Of a stretch of DNA of 64,000 nucleotides, positions 34,272 through 42,257 are shown piece after piece. The first letter of the stretch is position 1. Every line of letters starts with the position of its first letter. The translations under genes and the position numbers were made by a program. The notes beneath the pieces are model-generated. The model saw nothing but the letters and a program-made list of their open reading frames with translations, searched no databases and was not told the origin of the DNA. This stretch comes from CAZDQL01 sp964507325 (GTDB lineage Bacteria; Planctomycetota; UBA1135; GCA-002686595): NCBI GenBank assembly GCA_964507325.1, contig CAZDQL010000027.1, positions 1 to 64,000 of the forward strand, in the 5' to 3' direction.

Positions 34272-35146
34272 TGACGGAGCAGGGGACTCTCTTCCCCGGC
34301 GCGCCGCCGGAGACGGAGCAGGTCCTGCTCGAGGGGCAGACGGCCCTGGGCCTCACGCCGGAGGGGACCGAGCGGAGCGTGCCGCTGAGCGACCTGATCG
34401 ATGGCCTGCTCCCCTCCCTGCCCACCACCTGTGGCCTGGTGCTGCCCGACGGCGTGAAGGCGATCCTCCCCGGCAAGGGCGGGGTGGTCGTCGTCCACGA
34501 AACCCCCCCGCAGCCGATGAGCCTGCGCTGGATCGCCGCCGACTCCGACGAGCGGCTGGGGCCCGAGGCCAGCTACCGCACGGTGCGCTTGGCCCTGCCC
34601 TACGTGATCGTCCTGGCGCTCTTCGGGCGCCAGGGGGAGCGCCTGCAGCTCTTGGGCGGCAACGAGTGCTTCTTCCTGAACGAGCCGCTGCGGCGGCTCG
34701 ATCAGGAGCTCCTCTATCCGGCGCTCCTCAACTGCAGCCGCTTCCCCGACGGAGCGCCCAGGCCCCTGTCGTGGATCTGCACCCAGCACCTCGACATCAA
34801 GCGACTGGGTCGCGGGCAGCCCGAGCAGGCCCTGGCCGAGGGGCTGAGCGCGCTGCGCTCGCACCTCTTCGGCGCCGCCTTCAACGAGAGCTCGGAGCGG
34901 CACGAGCTCTCGAGCTGGTTCACCGAGACCGTCGAGGCGCAGGTCGATCCGCGCCTGGCGACGGTCGAGGCCTGGGAGGAGGCCAGCCGCGAGGACCCGC
35001 TCTTCGTGCTCGACGTTCCCTGGCTCCCGACGGGGCACACCGTCGAGCAGGTCGCCGAGCGCGCCCTGTCGAACGAGTTCGGCCCCCGCAGAGCGATCCG
35101 TACCGCCGGCGACGTCCTGCGCGTCGTCCTGTCCCGCCCCAGCTGA
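34271..35146 (+). CDS. Prok-E2_D / PRTRC-B-like E2-family protein
   Basis: The 291-residue protein lies between the PRTRC-C-like and JAMM genes, where PRTRC cassettes carry protein B (Prok-E2_D in Pfam). It has the E2-like order: an N-terminal alpha/beta region, LLYPALLNCSRFPDG, then Cys170 in LSWICTQHLD at the place of the catalytic Cys, and a helical C-terminal part (FNESSERHELSSWFTETVEAQ). It overlaps both neighbours by one base. The match is to remembered family patterns and context. Confidence 0.6.
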   Translation: MTEQGTLFPGAPPETEQVLLEGQTALGLTPEGTERSVPLSDLIDGLLPSLPTTCGLVLPDGVKAILPGKGGVVVVHETPPQPMSLRWIAADSDERLGPEASYRTVRLALPYVIVLALFGRQGERLQLLGGNECFFLNEPLRRLDQELLYPALLNCSRFPDGAPRPLSWICTQHLDIKRLGRGQPEQALAEGLSALRSHLFGAAFNESSERHELSSWFTETVEAQVDPRLATVEAWEEASREDPLFVLDVPWLPTGHTVEQVAERALSNEFGPRRAIRTAGDVLRVVLSRPS

Positions 35147-35931
35147 TGAACGACTCCACTCCGCACGACTCTCCGCCCCTGCTCCCCAAGACCGGGAGCG
35201 CGACACCCTGGTGCGAGGAGAGCCTCTTCTACCTCGTGACCGGGGACGGGCTCTTCGTCTGCCGCAACCACGAGTTCTTCGAGAGCTGCGCCCCCGCCCG
35301 GCGCTGGCCGAGCGAGCTCGCAGGACAGGAGCCCTTCCTCGTGCCGCGCTTCCCGCGCATCCCCCAGGCGCTCTTCGAGCGCATCGTGGGCTTCTTCACC
35401 CAGGTGGCGGAGGAGCACGAGGCGGAGGCGGCGGTGCTCTTGGTCTGGGACCGCAGGCAGCGCGAGGTGCGCCTGATCGTGCCCCCCCAGGTCGCCTCGG
35501 TGCGGCTCGGGTGGTCCGGCTACCGGACGCCGATCGACCTGCGCTACGAGATGCCCCTCGACCTGGAGGCCGATCTGGTGCCCTTCGGAGACGTCCACAG
35601 CCACGTCTTCTTCTCGGCGTACTCCTCGCAGAAGGACGTCGCGGACGAGCGCTTCCAGGCCGGGGTGCACATCGTCGTGGGTCGACTGGATCGCGACCCC
35701 CCGGACCTGCACGTCCAGGCGGTGGCCGACGGTACGCGCTTCGATCTGGAGCTGGGGGACGTCGTGGAGGGCTACGAGGCTCCCGATCGGGCGATCCCCG
35801 AGGAGTGGATGGAGCGGCTCGAGGTGGTCGAGGAGCAGTGGCAGCCGGTCCACTACCGGTCGGGTCATTGGCAGTCGGGCCAGCGGTATCCGAGTCAGGG
35901 GACGACCTCCAGTTGGGAGTCCTCGCGATGA
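35146..35931 (+). CDS. JAMM protein, PRTRC-A-like, cassette 2
   Basis: The 261-residue protein contains DVHSHVFFSAYSSQKD: His151 and His153 with Ser161..Asp164 give the JAMM HxH...SxxD metal site. Residues 90-120 form the preceding strands (AEAAVLLVWDRRQREVRLIV), and the glutamate partner is not certain. The C-terminal 50 residues are polar and probably flexible. In PRTRC systems protein A is a JAMM member next to B and C, as here. It is coupled to the ThiF gene by an ATGA overlap. Confidence 0.75.
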   Translation: MNDSTPHDSPPLLPKTGSATPWCEESLFYLVTGDGLFVCRNHEFFESCAPARRWPSELAGQEPFLVPRFPRIPQALFERIVGFFTQVAEEHEAEAAVLLVWDRRQREVRLIVPPQVASVRLGWSGYRTPIDLRYEMPLDLEADLVPFGDVHSHVFFSAYSSQKDVADERFQAGVHIVVGRLDRDPPDLHVQAVADGTRFDLELGDVVEGYEAPDRAIPEEWMERLEVVEEQWQPVHYRSGHWQSGQRYPSQGTTSSWESSR

Positions 35932-36659
35932 GCGCGACCCCTCCCCCGCTGCTCGCGCGCCACCGCGTGGTCAAGGTCCTGGGCCTGGGGGGCGTCGGGG
36001 GGATCGCGGCGCGCTACGTCGCGCTCTACCTCGCGGCCCTGGGGGCGGGTACGCGGCTCGTCCTGGTCGACGGGGACGAGTTCGAGGCGGGCAACGCCTC
36101 GCGCATGCTCTTCCGCCGCCTGGGGAACAAGGCGGCGGTGCTCGCTGAGGAGCTCTCCGCCGAGCTGGGCGACTGCCTGGCGGTCAGCGCGGTGGAGGAG
36201 TACGTCGAGGCCTCCAACCGCGAGCGGCTCCTGCGCGAGGGGGACCTGGTGCTCCTGGCGGTCGACAACCACGCCACGCGCAAGCTGGTCAGCGACCGCT
36301 GCGCGGAGCTCGACGACGTGGCGCTGATCTCCGGCGGCAACGACGGGATCGGACGCGACGGGTCGGGGCGCGAGCGGCGCGGGACCTTCGGCAACGTGCA
36401 GGTCTTCCTGCGCCAGGGGGGACAGGAGCGGACGCCGCCGCTGGATCACCTGCACCCGGAAATCGCCCAGCCCGCCGATCGGCTCCCGACGGAAGCCTCC
36501 TGTGGTGAGCTGATGGCCTCGATGCCGCAGATCCTCTTCACCAACCTCTCCACCGCGGCCGCCATGCTGAACGCCGCGCGAGCCTACCTGGAGGGAGAGC
36601 TCGACTGGTCGGAGGCCTGCTTCGACGTGCAGGACGCGCGCATGCGGCCGGTCCTCTAG
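35928..36659 (+). CDS. E1-like ThiF-family protein, cassette 2
   Basis: The 243-residue protein is a compact ThiF fold: nucleotide loop VLGLGGVGG (residues 17-25), acidic residue in LVDGDEFEAGNASRM (Asp50, Asn56, Arg59) and Lys68 in GNKAA. A candidate catalytic or zinc cysteine occurs in EASCGELM. It ends the operon; the TAG stop lies inside the left arm of a hairpin. PRTRC cassettes carry such a ThiF protein, so the last four genes form a PRTRC-like set without ParB. Confidence 0.82.
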   Translation: MSATPPPLLARHRVVKVLGLGGVGGIAARYVALYLAALGAGTRLVLVDGDEFEAGNASRMLFRRLGNKAAVLAEELSAELGDCLAVSAVEEYVEASNRERLLREGDLVLLAVDNHATRKLVSDRCAELDDVALISGGNDGIGRDGSGRERRGTFGNVQVFLRQGGQERTPPLDHLHPEIAQPADRLPTEASCGELMASMPQILFTNLSTAAAMLNAARAYLEGELDWSEACFDVQDARMRPVL

Positions 36660-36697
36660 TGTCCAGGGGTACAGGAACTACCGACCCCGGACACTAG
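36656..36697. terminator. Palindrome at the end of the Ub-like operon
   Basis: CTAGTGTCCAGGGG (36656-36669) pairs with CCCCGGACACTAG (36685-36697), a 13-bp stem with one bulged A and a 15-base loop. The TAG stop of the ThiF gene is within the left arm. It lies between two convergent genes and could terminate both. The TAGTGTCC arm also resembles a short mobile-element end, so it may be a dispersed palindrome. Confidence 0.5.
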
Positions 36698-36707
36698 GCC
36701 GGCTCGC

Positions 36708-37019
36708 TCAGTCGTCCTTCTCGACGCTGAAGGTCAGGGGAAAACCGCGCGCGCGGGCCGTTCCGGTGGCGCGGCGTACGCGCCGCCGGGCGACCCCCTC
36801 CGGGTAGCGCCCGATCATCGCCGCACCGGTGTGGTGCACGCGCAGCATCAGCTCCACGGCGCGCGCCGCGGGTTGCCGGAAGACGCTGCGCAGGATGCCC
36901 ACCACGAAGTCCATCGTGGTGTAGGGGTCGTCGTGGCACACGACGCGCCAGAGGGGCGCGAGCTCCTCGCGGAGCTCTTGCTCCTCGTCGACTTGGATCT
37001 CGGGCGTGGTGGTGGGCAC
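36708..37019 (-). CDS. clpS: ATP-dependent Clp protease adaptor ClpS
   Basis: ClpS delivers N-degron proteins to ClpAP. The roughly 103-residue product has the family core: WRVVCHDDPYTTMDFVVGIL, then the helix with RAVELMLRVHHTGAAMIG and the final strand FPLTFSVEKDD. The Asp-Asp and Met contacts for N-terminal residues are present. I chose the GTG at 37019; the frame is open to 37154. It is divergent from the DMT transporter and convergent with the ubiquitin-like operon, an odd but perhaps fortuitous neighbour for a protein-tagging system. Confidence 0.88.
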   Translation of the reverse strand: MPTTTPEIQVDEEQELREELAPLWRVVCHDDPYTTMDFVVGILRSVFRQPAARAVELMLRVHHTGAAMIGRYPEGVARRRVRRATGTARARGFPLTFSVEKDD

Positions 37020-37080
37020 GGAACTCGCGGGCGAGGGCCCAGTATACTCGGCCCCCTTGCGGAGGCAGCCACCAGAACCC

Positions 37081-38115
37081 ATGGGCCGACGTCGCGGACT
37101 CCTCGAAGCGCTGCTCTCCGCCGGTCTCTTCGGAGCGGCGACCCCCTTCTCCAAGCGCCTCCTGACCGACCTCTCGCCGCAACTCCTGGCGGGGCTCTTC
37201 TACCTGGGGGCGGCGGTCTGCCTGCTGCCCCTACTCCTGCGCGCCAAGAGTGGAGCGGGACGCTTCGGCCTGCCCCGGGATCGCAAGAGCCGCCTCTACC
37301 TCGCAGGCGCGATCGCCTTCGGAGGGATCCTCGGCCCCCTGCTCCTGCTCCTCGGGCTGGAGATCGCCCAGGCGGCCTCGGTGTCGATGCTCTTGAACCT
37401 CGAGACGACCGCCACGGCGCTGCTCGCCTTCATGATCTTCCGCGAGCACGTCGGGCGTTGGGCTTGGCTGGGCAACACCGGGGTCGTCGCGGCGGGGGTG
37501 CTCCTGGGACTCGAGGGGGGACGACCGGGGGTGATCGGAGCGCTCCTCGTCGCGGGGGCGGCCCTCTGTTGGGGACTGGACAACAACCTGACGGCGCTGA
37601 TCGACGGGATCACGCCCACCCAGAGCACCTTCTGGAAGGGGCTCTGCGCGGGCTCGACCAACCTGACGATCGCCCTCCTCCTGGCGCCGGTGGAGCCCTC
37701 GCTGGCCTGGCTCGGCGCCCTGGGGGTCGGGGGACTGGCCTACGGGGCGAGCATCGCGCTCTACATCTCCGCCGCCCAGTCCTTGGGTGCGACTCGCTCG
37801 CAGATGGTCTTCGCCACCTCGCCCTTCTTCGGGGTCGCCCTGGCTGTGCTCTGGCTGGGGGAGGGGCTGAGCCTCGCCCAGGTGGTGGCCTTCCTCCTGG
37901 TGGTGATCTCCCTGGGCCTGCTCTTCCTGGAGCGCCACGAGCACCCCCACGTCCACGAGCCGCTCACCCACACCCACTCCCACTCCCACGACGACGGCCA
38001 CCACGAGCACGACCACCCGGGACTGGTGGCCCCGGAACGCCACTCCCACGAGCACAGCCACGGTCGGCTGGATCACACCCACCCGCACTGGCCGGACCTG
38101 CATCACCGGCACTGA
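37081..38115 (+). CDS. EamA/DMT-family transporter with His-rich tail
   Basis: The 344-residue protein has ten hydrophobic helices in two EamA repeats (the second begins near GVIGALLVAGAALCWGLDNN), typical of drug/metabolite transporters. The last 59 residues after LLFLE are cytoplasmic or periplasmic and contain 22 histidines in HxH runs (THTHSHSHDD, HSHEHSH). That suggests divalent-metal binding, such as zinc, nickel or cobalt. The ATG at 37081 gives an N-terminal helix directly; the open frame from 37006 would overlap clpS. Confidence 0.85.
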   Translation: MGRRRGLLEALLSAGLFGAATPFSKRLLTDLSPQLLAGLFYLGAAVCLLPLLLRAKSGAGRFGLPRDRKSRLYLAGAIAFGGILGPLLLLLGLEIAQAASVSMLLNLETTATALLAFMIFREHVGRWAWLGNTGVVAAGVLLGLEGGRPGVIGALLVAGAALCWGLDNNLTALIDGITPTQSTFWKGLCAGSTNLTIALLLAPVEPSLAWLGALGVGGLAYGASIALYISAAQSLGATRSQMVFATSPFFGVALAVLWLGEGLSLAQVVAFLLVVISLGLLFLERHEHPHVHEPLTHTHSHSHDDGHHEHDHPGLVAPERHSHEHSHGRLDHTHPHWPDLHHRH

Positions 38116-38131
38116 GGTGCTGGAACAGGAG

Positions 38132-38166
38132 GTCCCCCCGAAACCCTCAGTGGATCTCGGGGGGAC
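38132..38166. terminator. Hairpin terminator between convergent genes
   Basis: GTCCCCCCGA (38132-38141) pairs perfectly with TCGGGGGGAC (38157-38166), a 10-bp stem and 15-base loop. It lies in the 109-base gap between the transporter stop and the subtilase stop, so it can serve both genes. Confidence 0.6.
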
Positions 38167-38224
38167 TCGAGGGGGGGTGGCGGAGGAGGGGCGCATGCGC
38201 CCCTCCCCGTCGACTATCAGGGCG

Positions 38225-40726
38225 TCAGTTGCAGAAGGTCGCTTCCAAACCGTCGGAGAAGTTGTTCCCCGCGGATCCGAAGCCGGGATCGCGGTACCAG
38301 AACTGGAAGTTCACCGTGTCGCCCACCGAGATGGGACCCATCGGCGGGAGGTTGGTCAGGTCCAGGGGCCAGCTCGCGTCCCCCGAGCCGCTGGTCGAGA
38401 CGACGGGCAGGCGGGTCAGGGTCCCGCCGATGCAGAGGGTGCCGTCGCTCACGGGGATGCTGGTCTGTAGCGGTCCGTAGAAGAAGAGGCCGAACTGACC
38501 GGTGGGCAGGCTGGTGCAGCGCAGGACGAGGTCGTTGGCGGCGAAGGAGGTGCTGCCCGACCAGTCCATCACGGCGCCGGAGCCAACCGAGTTGGGCGAG
38601 GTGGTGCAGTAGTTCACCGGGTCGTCGCAGGCGACGCTGACGCCGGAGACCACCAGGGCGAAGTCCACGTCCACCGTTCCGGGCGTCTCCACGCGGGCGT
38701 CCTGGTTCACCTCGTCGGCGAGCACCTCGACCCGCCAGGTGCCGGCGGCGGGGTTCTGCACCCAGACGTTCTCGACCGTGTCCTTGGTGTTCGGGTTGCC
38801 ACCCACCGCGCTGTACATCGAGACCTTCAACTGGTAGTTGCCCCAGTAGCTGTCGCCCGTCGGCGAGGTCACCCTGAGGGAGAGGTCGTTGATGCGGTGC
38901 TGGGAGGAGGAGGTGGTCCCCGCGGGATCCAAGTACACCAGGGTGGCCTTGAACTCCGGCTCCCCGGCCGCCACCTCCAGGTCGAAGATCGCGCTCTGGA
39001 GGTTGGTCAGGACAATGTTCTCGTCGATGAAGAGGTACTTGTTGCGCCGGTCGTAGAGCTCCTCGAGGTCAGCGCGCCCCCACCCCTGGCGGATGCGCCT
39101 CAGGTCGGAGCTGCCGCCCGAGAAGCTGTACTGATCGGCGGAGTTGATCATGAACGCCTTGGCGGTGGTGGCCTTGGGACGCGAGTCGAAGGCGCTGCTG
39201 CCGGTGCTGTTCCCGAAGAGCCCCGCGTGCCACATCTGGTGGAAGAGGCCGACGTGACCCGCCGTCTCCGGAGTCGCGGCACTCGTCCCGCCGAAGGTGC
39301 TGGTGTAGCCACCGCTCTCGTAGGTGGTGAAGATCGACTCGTACCAGTAGCTCATGTCCGGTTTGAAGCGGTTGTCGGGGGCCGGGCCGGTGCTGCCCCC
39401 GGAGCCATTGTGGTAGTCGTCGGCGAGGGTCTGGGTGTTCTGGTGGATGATGCCTCCCACCGAGAGCACGTTCTTGGCCCAGGAGAGGACCTCGGAGGCC
39501 GAGTTCCCCGAGTTGCCCTGGGCCTGGCAGATCACGATGTTGTAGTCGAACGCCACGTCGTCCAGGGTGGTCGTTTCGTTGGTGTAGACGCCGTAGCCGT
39601 ACCCCCAGGAGTTGGTCTGGAAGACGCACTCGTAGGGGGGCTGCAGGAGCTGAGCGGTGTGGGTGTAGCGGTTCCCGAGGCTGTAGAAGCTCGAGAAGAC
39701 ATGGGTCCCGTCCGGCATCATCCCGCGGGCGGTCGGGTTGCCGGTGCCGTCGCCGAAGACGACCCCCGCCACCATCGTCCCGTGCCACTTGTCGCTGTTG
39801 TTGGCCCCGTGGATGAGCGGGGGGTTGGAGGCAAAGTCCTGGTGGGACGCGAGCACGCCGCTGTCGAGAGCTTCACCGGCCACGCCTTGGCCCGTGAAGC
39901 CCGTGTTCGTCTCGAGGTAGTTCGCGCCGCCGTCGACGCGCACCTTGTCCATGTAGAGGACCGGCTCCCGCGCGGTGTCCACGTAGAGCACCTCGTTCCA
40001 ACCGAGCACGGCCCGGAGCTGCGTCGGGGTCAGGGTGGCTTCGAGCATGAAGCCGTCGGGGATCTGGGCGTCGATCGTGCCACCCAGGGCCGCGATGCGC
40101 TCGGCGACCACGGCCTTCATGGCGCTGCCCCGCTCCATGACCTGGATCACGTAGCCCTGGCGGGCCTCCAGGGTGCCGCTGACGAGCGCCGGCAGGAGCT
40201 CGGGGTCGAGGCGGTACTCGGCGCGGTAGGCCCCCACCCAGCGCACGAAGGGCAAGGTCCCCACCGTCTCGGCGGCGCCTTCGGGCAGGTAGGCGATGTG
40301 GGCGTGGTCGGCGAGGAAGCGGTGCACCTCACCCCCCAGCTCCTCGATCGCCTCACCGAAGGCCTCGAGGGGTTGGGTGTGGTACTGCACCACATAGAGG
40401 TCGCCCCCCCCCGCCAGGGAGGCCGCCGCCGGCTCGGGGATCGCCACCAGGGGATCGAAGTCCCCCCGCTTGAGGCGCAGGACGTAGCTCGTGGCGCGCG
40501 GGCGCGACCAGGTCTGGCCGTCGAGGGAGATCCGGTAGTGGGGCACTAGGGCGCCGCCGTCGCGCTCCTTCCAGAGCTCGAGCCGCTCGGAGCGACCGTC
40601 GAGCTGGATCACGCGCTCGTCGAGGCGAGCCGGTCCCCGCTCGAGGGAGTCCTGCGGGACGGGCGCGGCCGCGGCGCTCGAGACCACGACGAGAGAGGAG
40701 ATCAGCACACTGAAGCGAGAGGTCAT
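38225..40726 (-). CDS. Secreted subtilisin-like (S8) serine protease
   Basis: The 833-residue exported protease has a signal peptide (to about SSAAAAP) and a long pro-region. The S8 catalytic residues occur in AGEALDSGV (Asp), DKWHGTMVAG (His) and GGTSAATPETAGH (Ser), with the oxyanion region QAQGNSGNS. A C-terminal P/jelly-roll-like domain follows (LRVTSPTGD...NPAAGTWRVEV). The final 160 residues match the C-terminal domain of the metzincin protease at 6757-8781, ending FQFWYRDPGF. A perfect palindrome CGCGGCGCCGCG lies upstream at 40828-40839. Confidence 0.92.
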   Translation of the reverse strand: MTSRFSVLISSLVVVSSAAAAPVPQDSLERGPARLDERVIQLDGRSERLELWKERDGGALVPHYRISLDGQTWSRPRATSYVLRLKRGDFDPLVAIPEPAAASLAGGGDLYVVQYHTQPLEAFGEAIEELGGEVHRFLADHAHIAYLPEGAAETVGTLPFVRWVGAYRAEYRLDPELLPALVSGTLEARQGYVIQVMERGSAMKAVVAERIAALGGTIDAQIPDGFMLEATLTPTQLRAVLGWNEVLYVDTAREPVLYMDKVRVDGGANYLETNTGFTGQGVAGEALDSGVLASHQDFASNPPLIHGANNSDKWHGTMVAGVVFGDGTGNPTARGMMPDGTHVFSSFYSLGNRYTHTAQLLQPPYECVFQTNSWGYGYGVYTNETTTLDDVAFDYNIVICQAQGNSGNSASEVLSWAKNVLSVGGIIHQNTQTLADDYHNGSGGSTGPAPDNRFKPDMSYWYESIFTTYESGGYTSTFGGTSAATPETAGHVGLFHQMWHAGLFGNSTGSSAFDSRPKATTAKAFMINSADQYSFSGGSSDLRRIRQGWGRADLEELYDRRNKYLFIDENIVLTNLQSAIFDLEVAAGEPEFKATLVYLDPAGTTSSSQHRINDLSLRVTSPTGDSYWGNYQLKVSMYSAVGGNPNTKDTVENVWVQNPAAGTWRVEVLADEVNQDARVETPGTVDVDFALVVSGVSVACDDPVNYCTTSPNSVGSGAVMDWSGSTSFAANDLVLRCTSLPTGQFGLFFYGPLQTSIPVSDGTLCIGGTLTRLPVVSTSGSGDASWPLDLTNLPPMGPISVGDTVNFQFWYRDPGFGSAGNNFSDGLEATFCN

Positions 40727-40858
40727 CGGAGGGAATCCAATTGCATGGGGAACCGGGAAAACCCTGACAGCCGGCGGTCGGCCGCGGTTCCGCGAGAGAG
40801 GTCAGACTCGGGTAAGACCACTCGGTGCGCGGCGCCGCGGACCGGTGGGTCACTACCC

Positions 40859-42148
40859 CTACAGCTCGCGCAGGTACAAGTTTCGGAACCAGGCGTAGGC
40901 TTCCCCCTCCACACCCCCTCCGGGGGCGTGGCGCTGCAGGCCGATGAAGCCCGCGGGGACCCGCTCGGCGAAGGGGGCGCCCTGCTTCAACTCGAGGGCG
41001 TGGGTGTCGACGTCGTAGAGCACCTGGCCGTTGAGCACCGTCAGGATCCGGGAGCCCCGGAAGGTCACCTGGTAGGTGTTCCACTCCCCGAGGGGCTGGA
41101 GCGCCTGCCGCGCGGGGGCCACGGCCCCGTAGAGACCCCCGGTGAACTGGTAGGGCTGGAGCTTCGAGCCGGTGCCCTCCTCCCAGTTGAAGTCGTCGAG
41201 GATCTGGATCTCGGCCCCGGAGAAGGCCGGATTCGAGCCATCGCGGGCGGCGCGCAGGAAGAGGCCCGAGTTCGCCATCGGGGAGATCTTGAAGTCGAGC
41301 CGCAGCTGGAAGTCCCGGTAGTCGCGCTCGGTCGCGAGGTAAGGGGAGCTCCCGTCGGTCAGGAGCGCGAGCACCCCTCCGCGGGCGGAGAAGCCGTCCC
41401 CCGCGCCCGCCGCCTTCCAACCGGTCAGATCCTCGCCGTTGAAGAGCGAGCGCCAACCGGCCGCCTCCCCCACCGCGGTCAGCTTCAGGAAGCCCTCCCC
41501 ATCTGTTTCCCAGTAGTCTCCGGCCTCATCCGGCAGCTCGCGCACGCGTACGTCGCGGAAGCGCACGAGCCCGCCGTCCACCCCACCCCCGTGCACCTGC
41601 AGGCCGATCTTGCCGCTGTCGGCGAAGGCGCCGCTCCCCTCGGGGATGCGGTAGTCGGTCACCAGCTCGCCGTTCAACCACATGCTGAGGTGCATCGGGT
41701 CGCCGACACAGCGCACCCGCACCCGGTTCCACTCGTCGCGCCTCCACTTGGCGGCCGCGTCGGGGTTGTGGAAGAAGAACCCCTCGGAGTAGATCCCCCC
41801 CACCTCCCCGCCGGGACGGTAGTCCAGCGTCAACTGCGCCCCGCGCACCTCGGGGCGCATGCGCATGAAGACCCCGGAGTCGAAGGGCCAGGAGATCCAG
41901 GCCTCGAGCTCGATCTCGGCGTTGCGGTAGGAGCGCTCGGTGTAGATCAGCCCTCCGGCGTGCCCCGGCCCCTCGCGACCGGTGAGAACGCCCTCCTCGA
42001 CGGTCCACTCCGCCTTCCCGTCGTAGCGCCCCCCGGTGGTCGTCCAGCCGTCGAGGGTGGCGCCGTCGAAGACGGTCCTCCAGCCGTCGGAGGGGAGCAG
42101 GGGGGGCGCGGAGAAGATCGTCGTCAAGAGCAGGATCGAGATGCACAT
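40859..42148 (-). CDS. Two-domain DUF1080 (3-keto-disaccharide hydrolase-like) protein
   Basis: The 429-residue exported protein begins with a short signal (ILLLTTIFSAPPLL). It contains two DUF1080 concanavalin-like domains: the first starts WRTVFDGATLDGWTTTGG and the second WRSLFNGEDLTGWKAAG, each with the family's 'F..R..YR..E...W......SG.F.R' strands. Members act on 3-keto sugars formed by Gfo/Idh/MocA-type oxidoreductases, and two such genes are encoded divergently beside it. Whether both domains are active is unknown. Confidence 0.85.
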   Translation of the reverse strand: MCISILLLTTIFSAPPLLPSDGWRTVFDGATLDGWTTTGGRYDGKAEWTVEEGVLTGREGPGHAGGLIYTERSYRNAEIELEAWISWPFDSGVFMRMRPEVRGAQLTLDYRPGGEVGGIYSEGFFFHNPDAAAKWRRDEWNRVRVRCVGDPMHLSMWLNGELVTDYRIPEGSGAFADSGKIGLQVHGGGVDGGLVRFRDVRVRELPDEAGDYWETDGEGFLKLTAVGEAAGWRSLFNGEDLTGWKAAGAGDGFSARGGVLALLTDGSSPYLATERDYRDFQLRLDFKISPMANSGLFLRAARDGSNPAFSGAEIQILDDFNWEEGTGSKLQPYQFTGGLYGAVAPARQALQPLGEWNTYQVTFRGSRILTVLNGQVLYDVDTHALELKQGAPFAERVPAGFIGLQRHAPGGGVEGEAYAWFRNLYLREL

Positions 42149-42257
42149 GGTGGAGGGGAGGCTACGCGCCTCTGACCGACTGCGCCACTCGCGCTCCGGC
42201 GCCCCCCCAGGTAGGATCGCGCGCCGCGCCCCTTTCCGTCCTTCCGACGAGGTTCCC

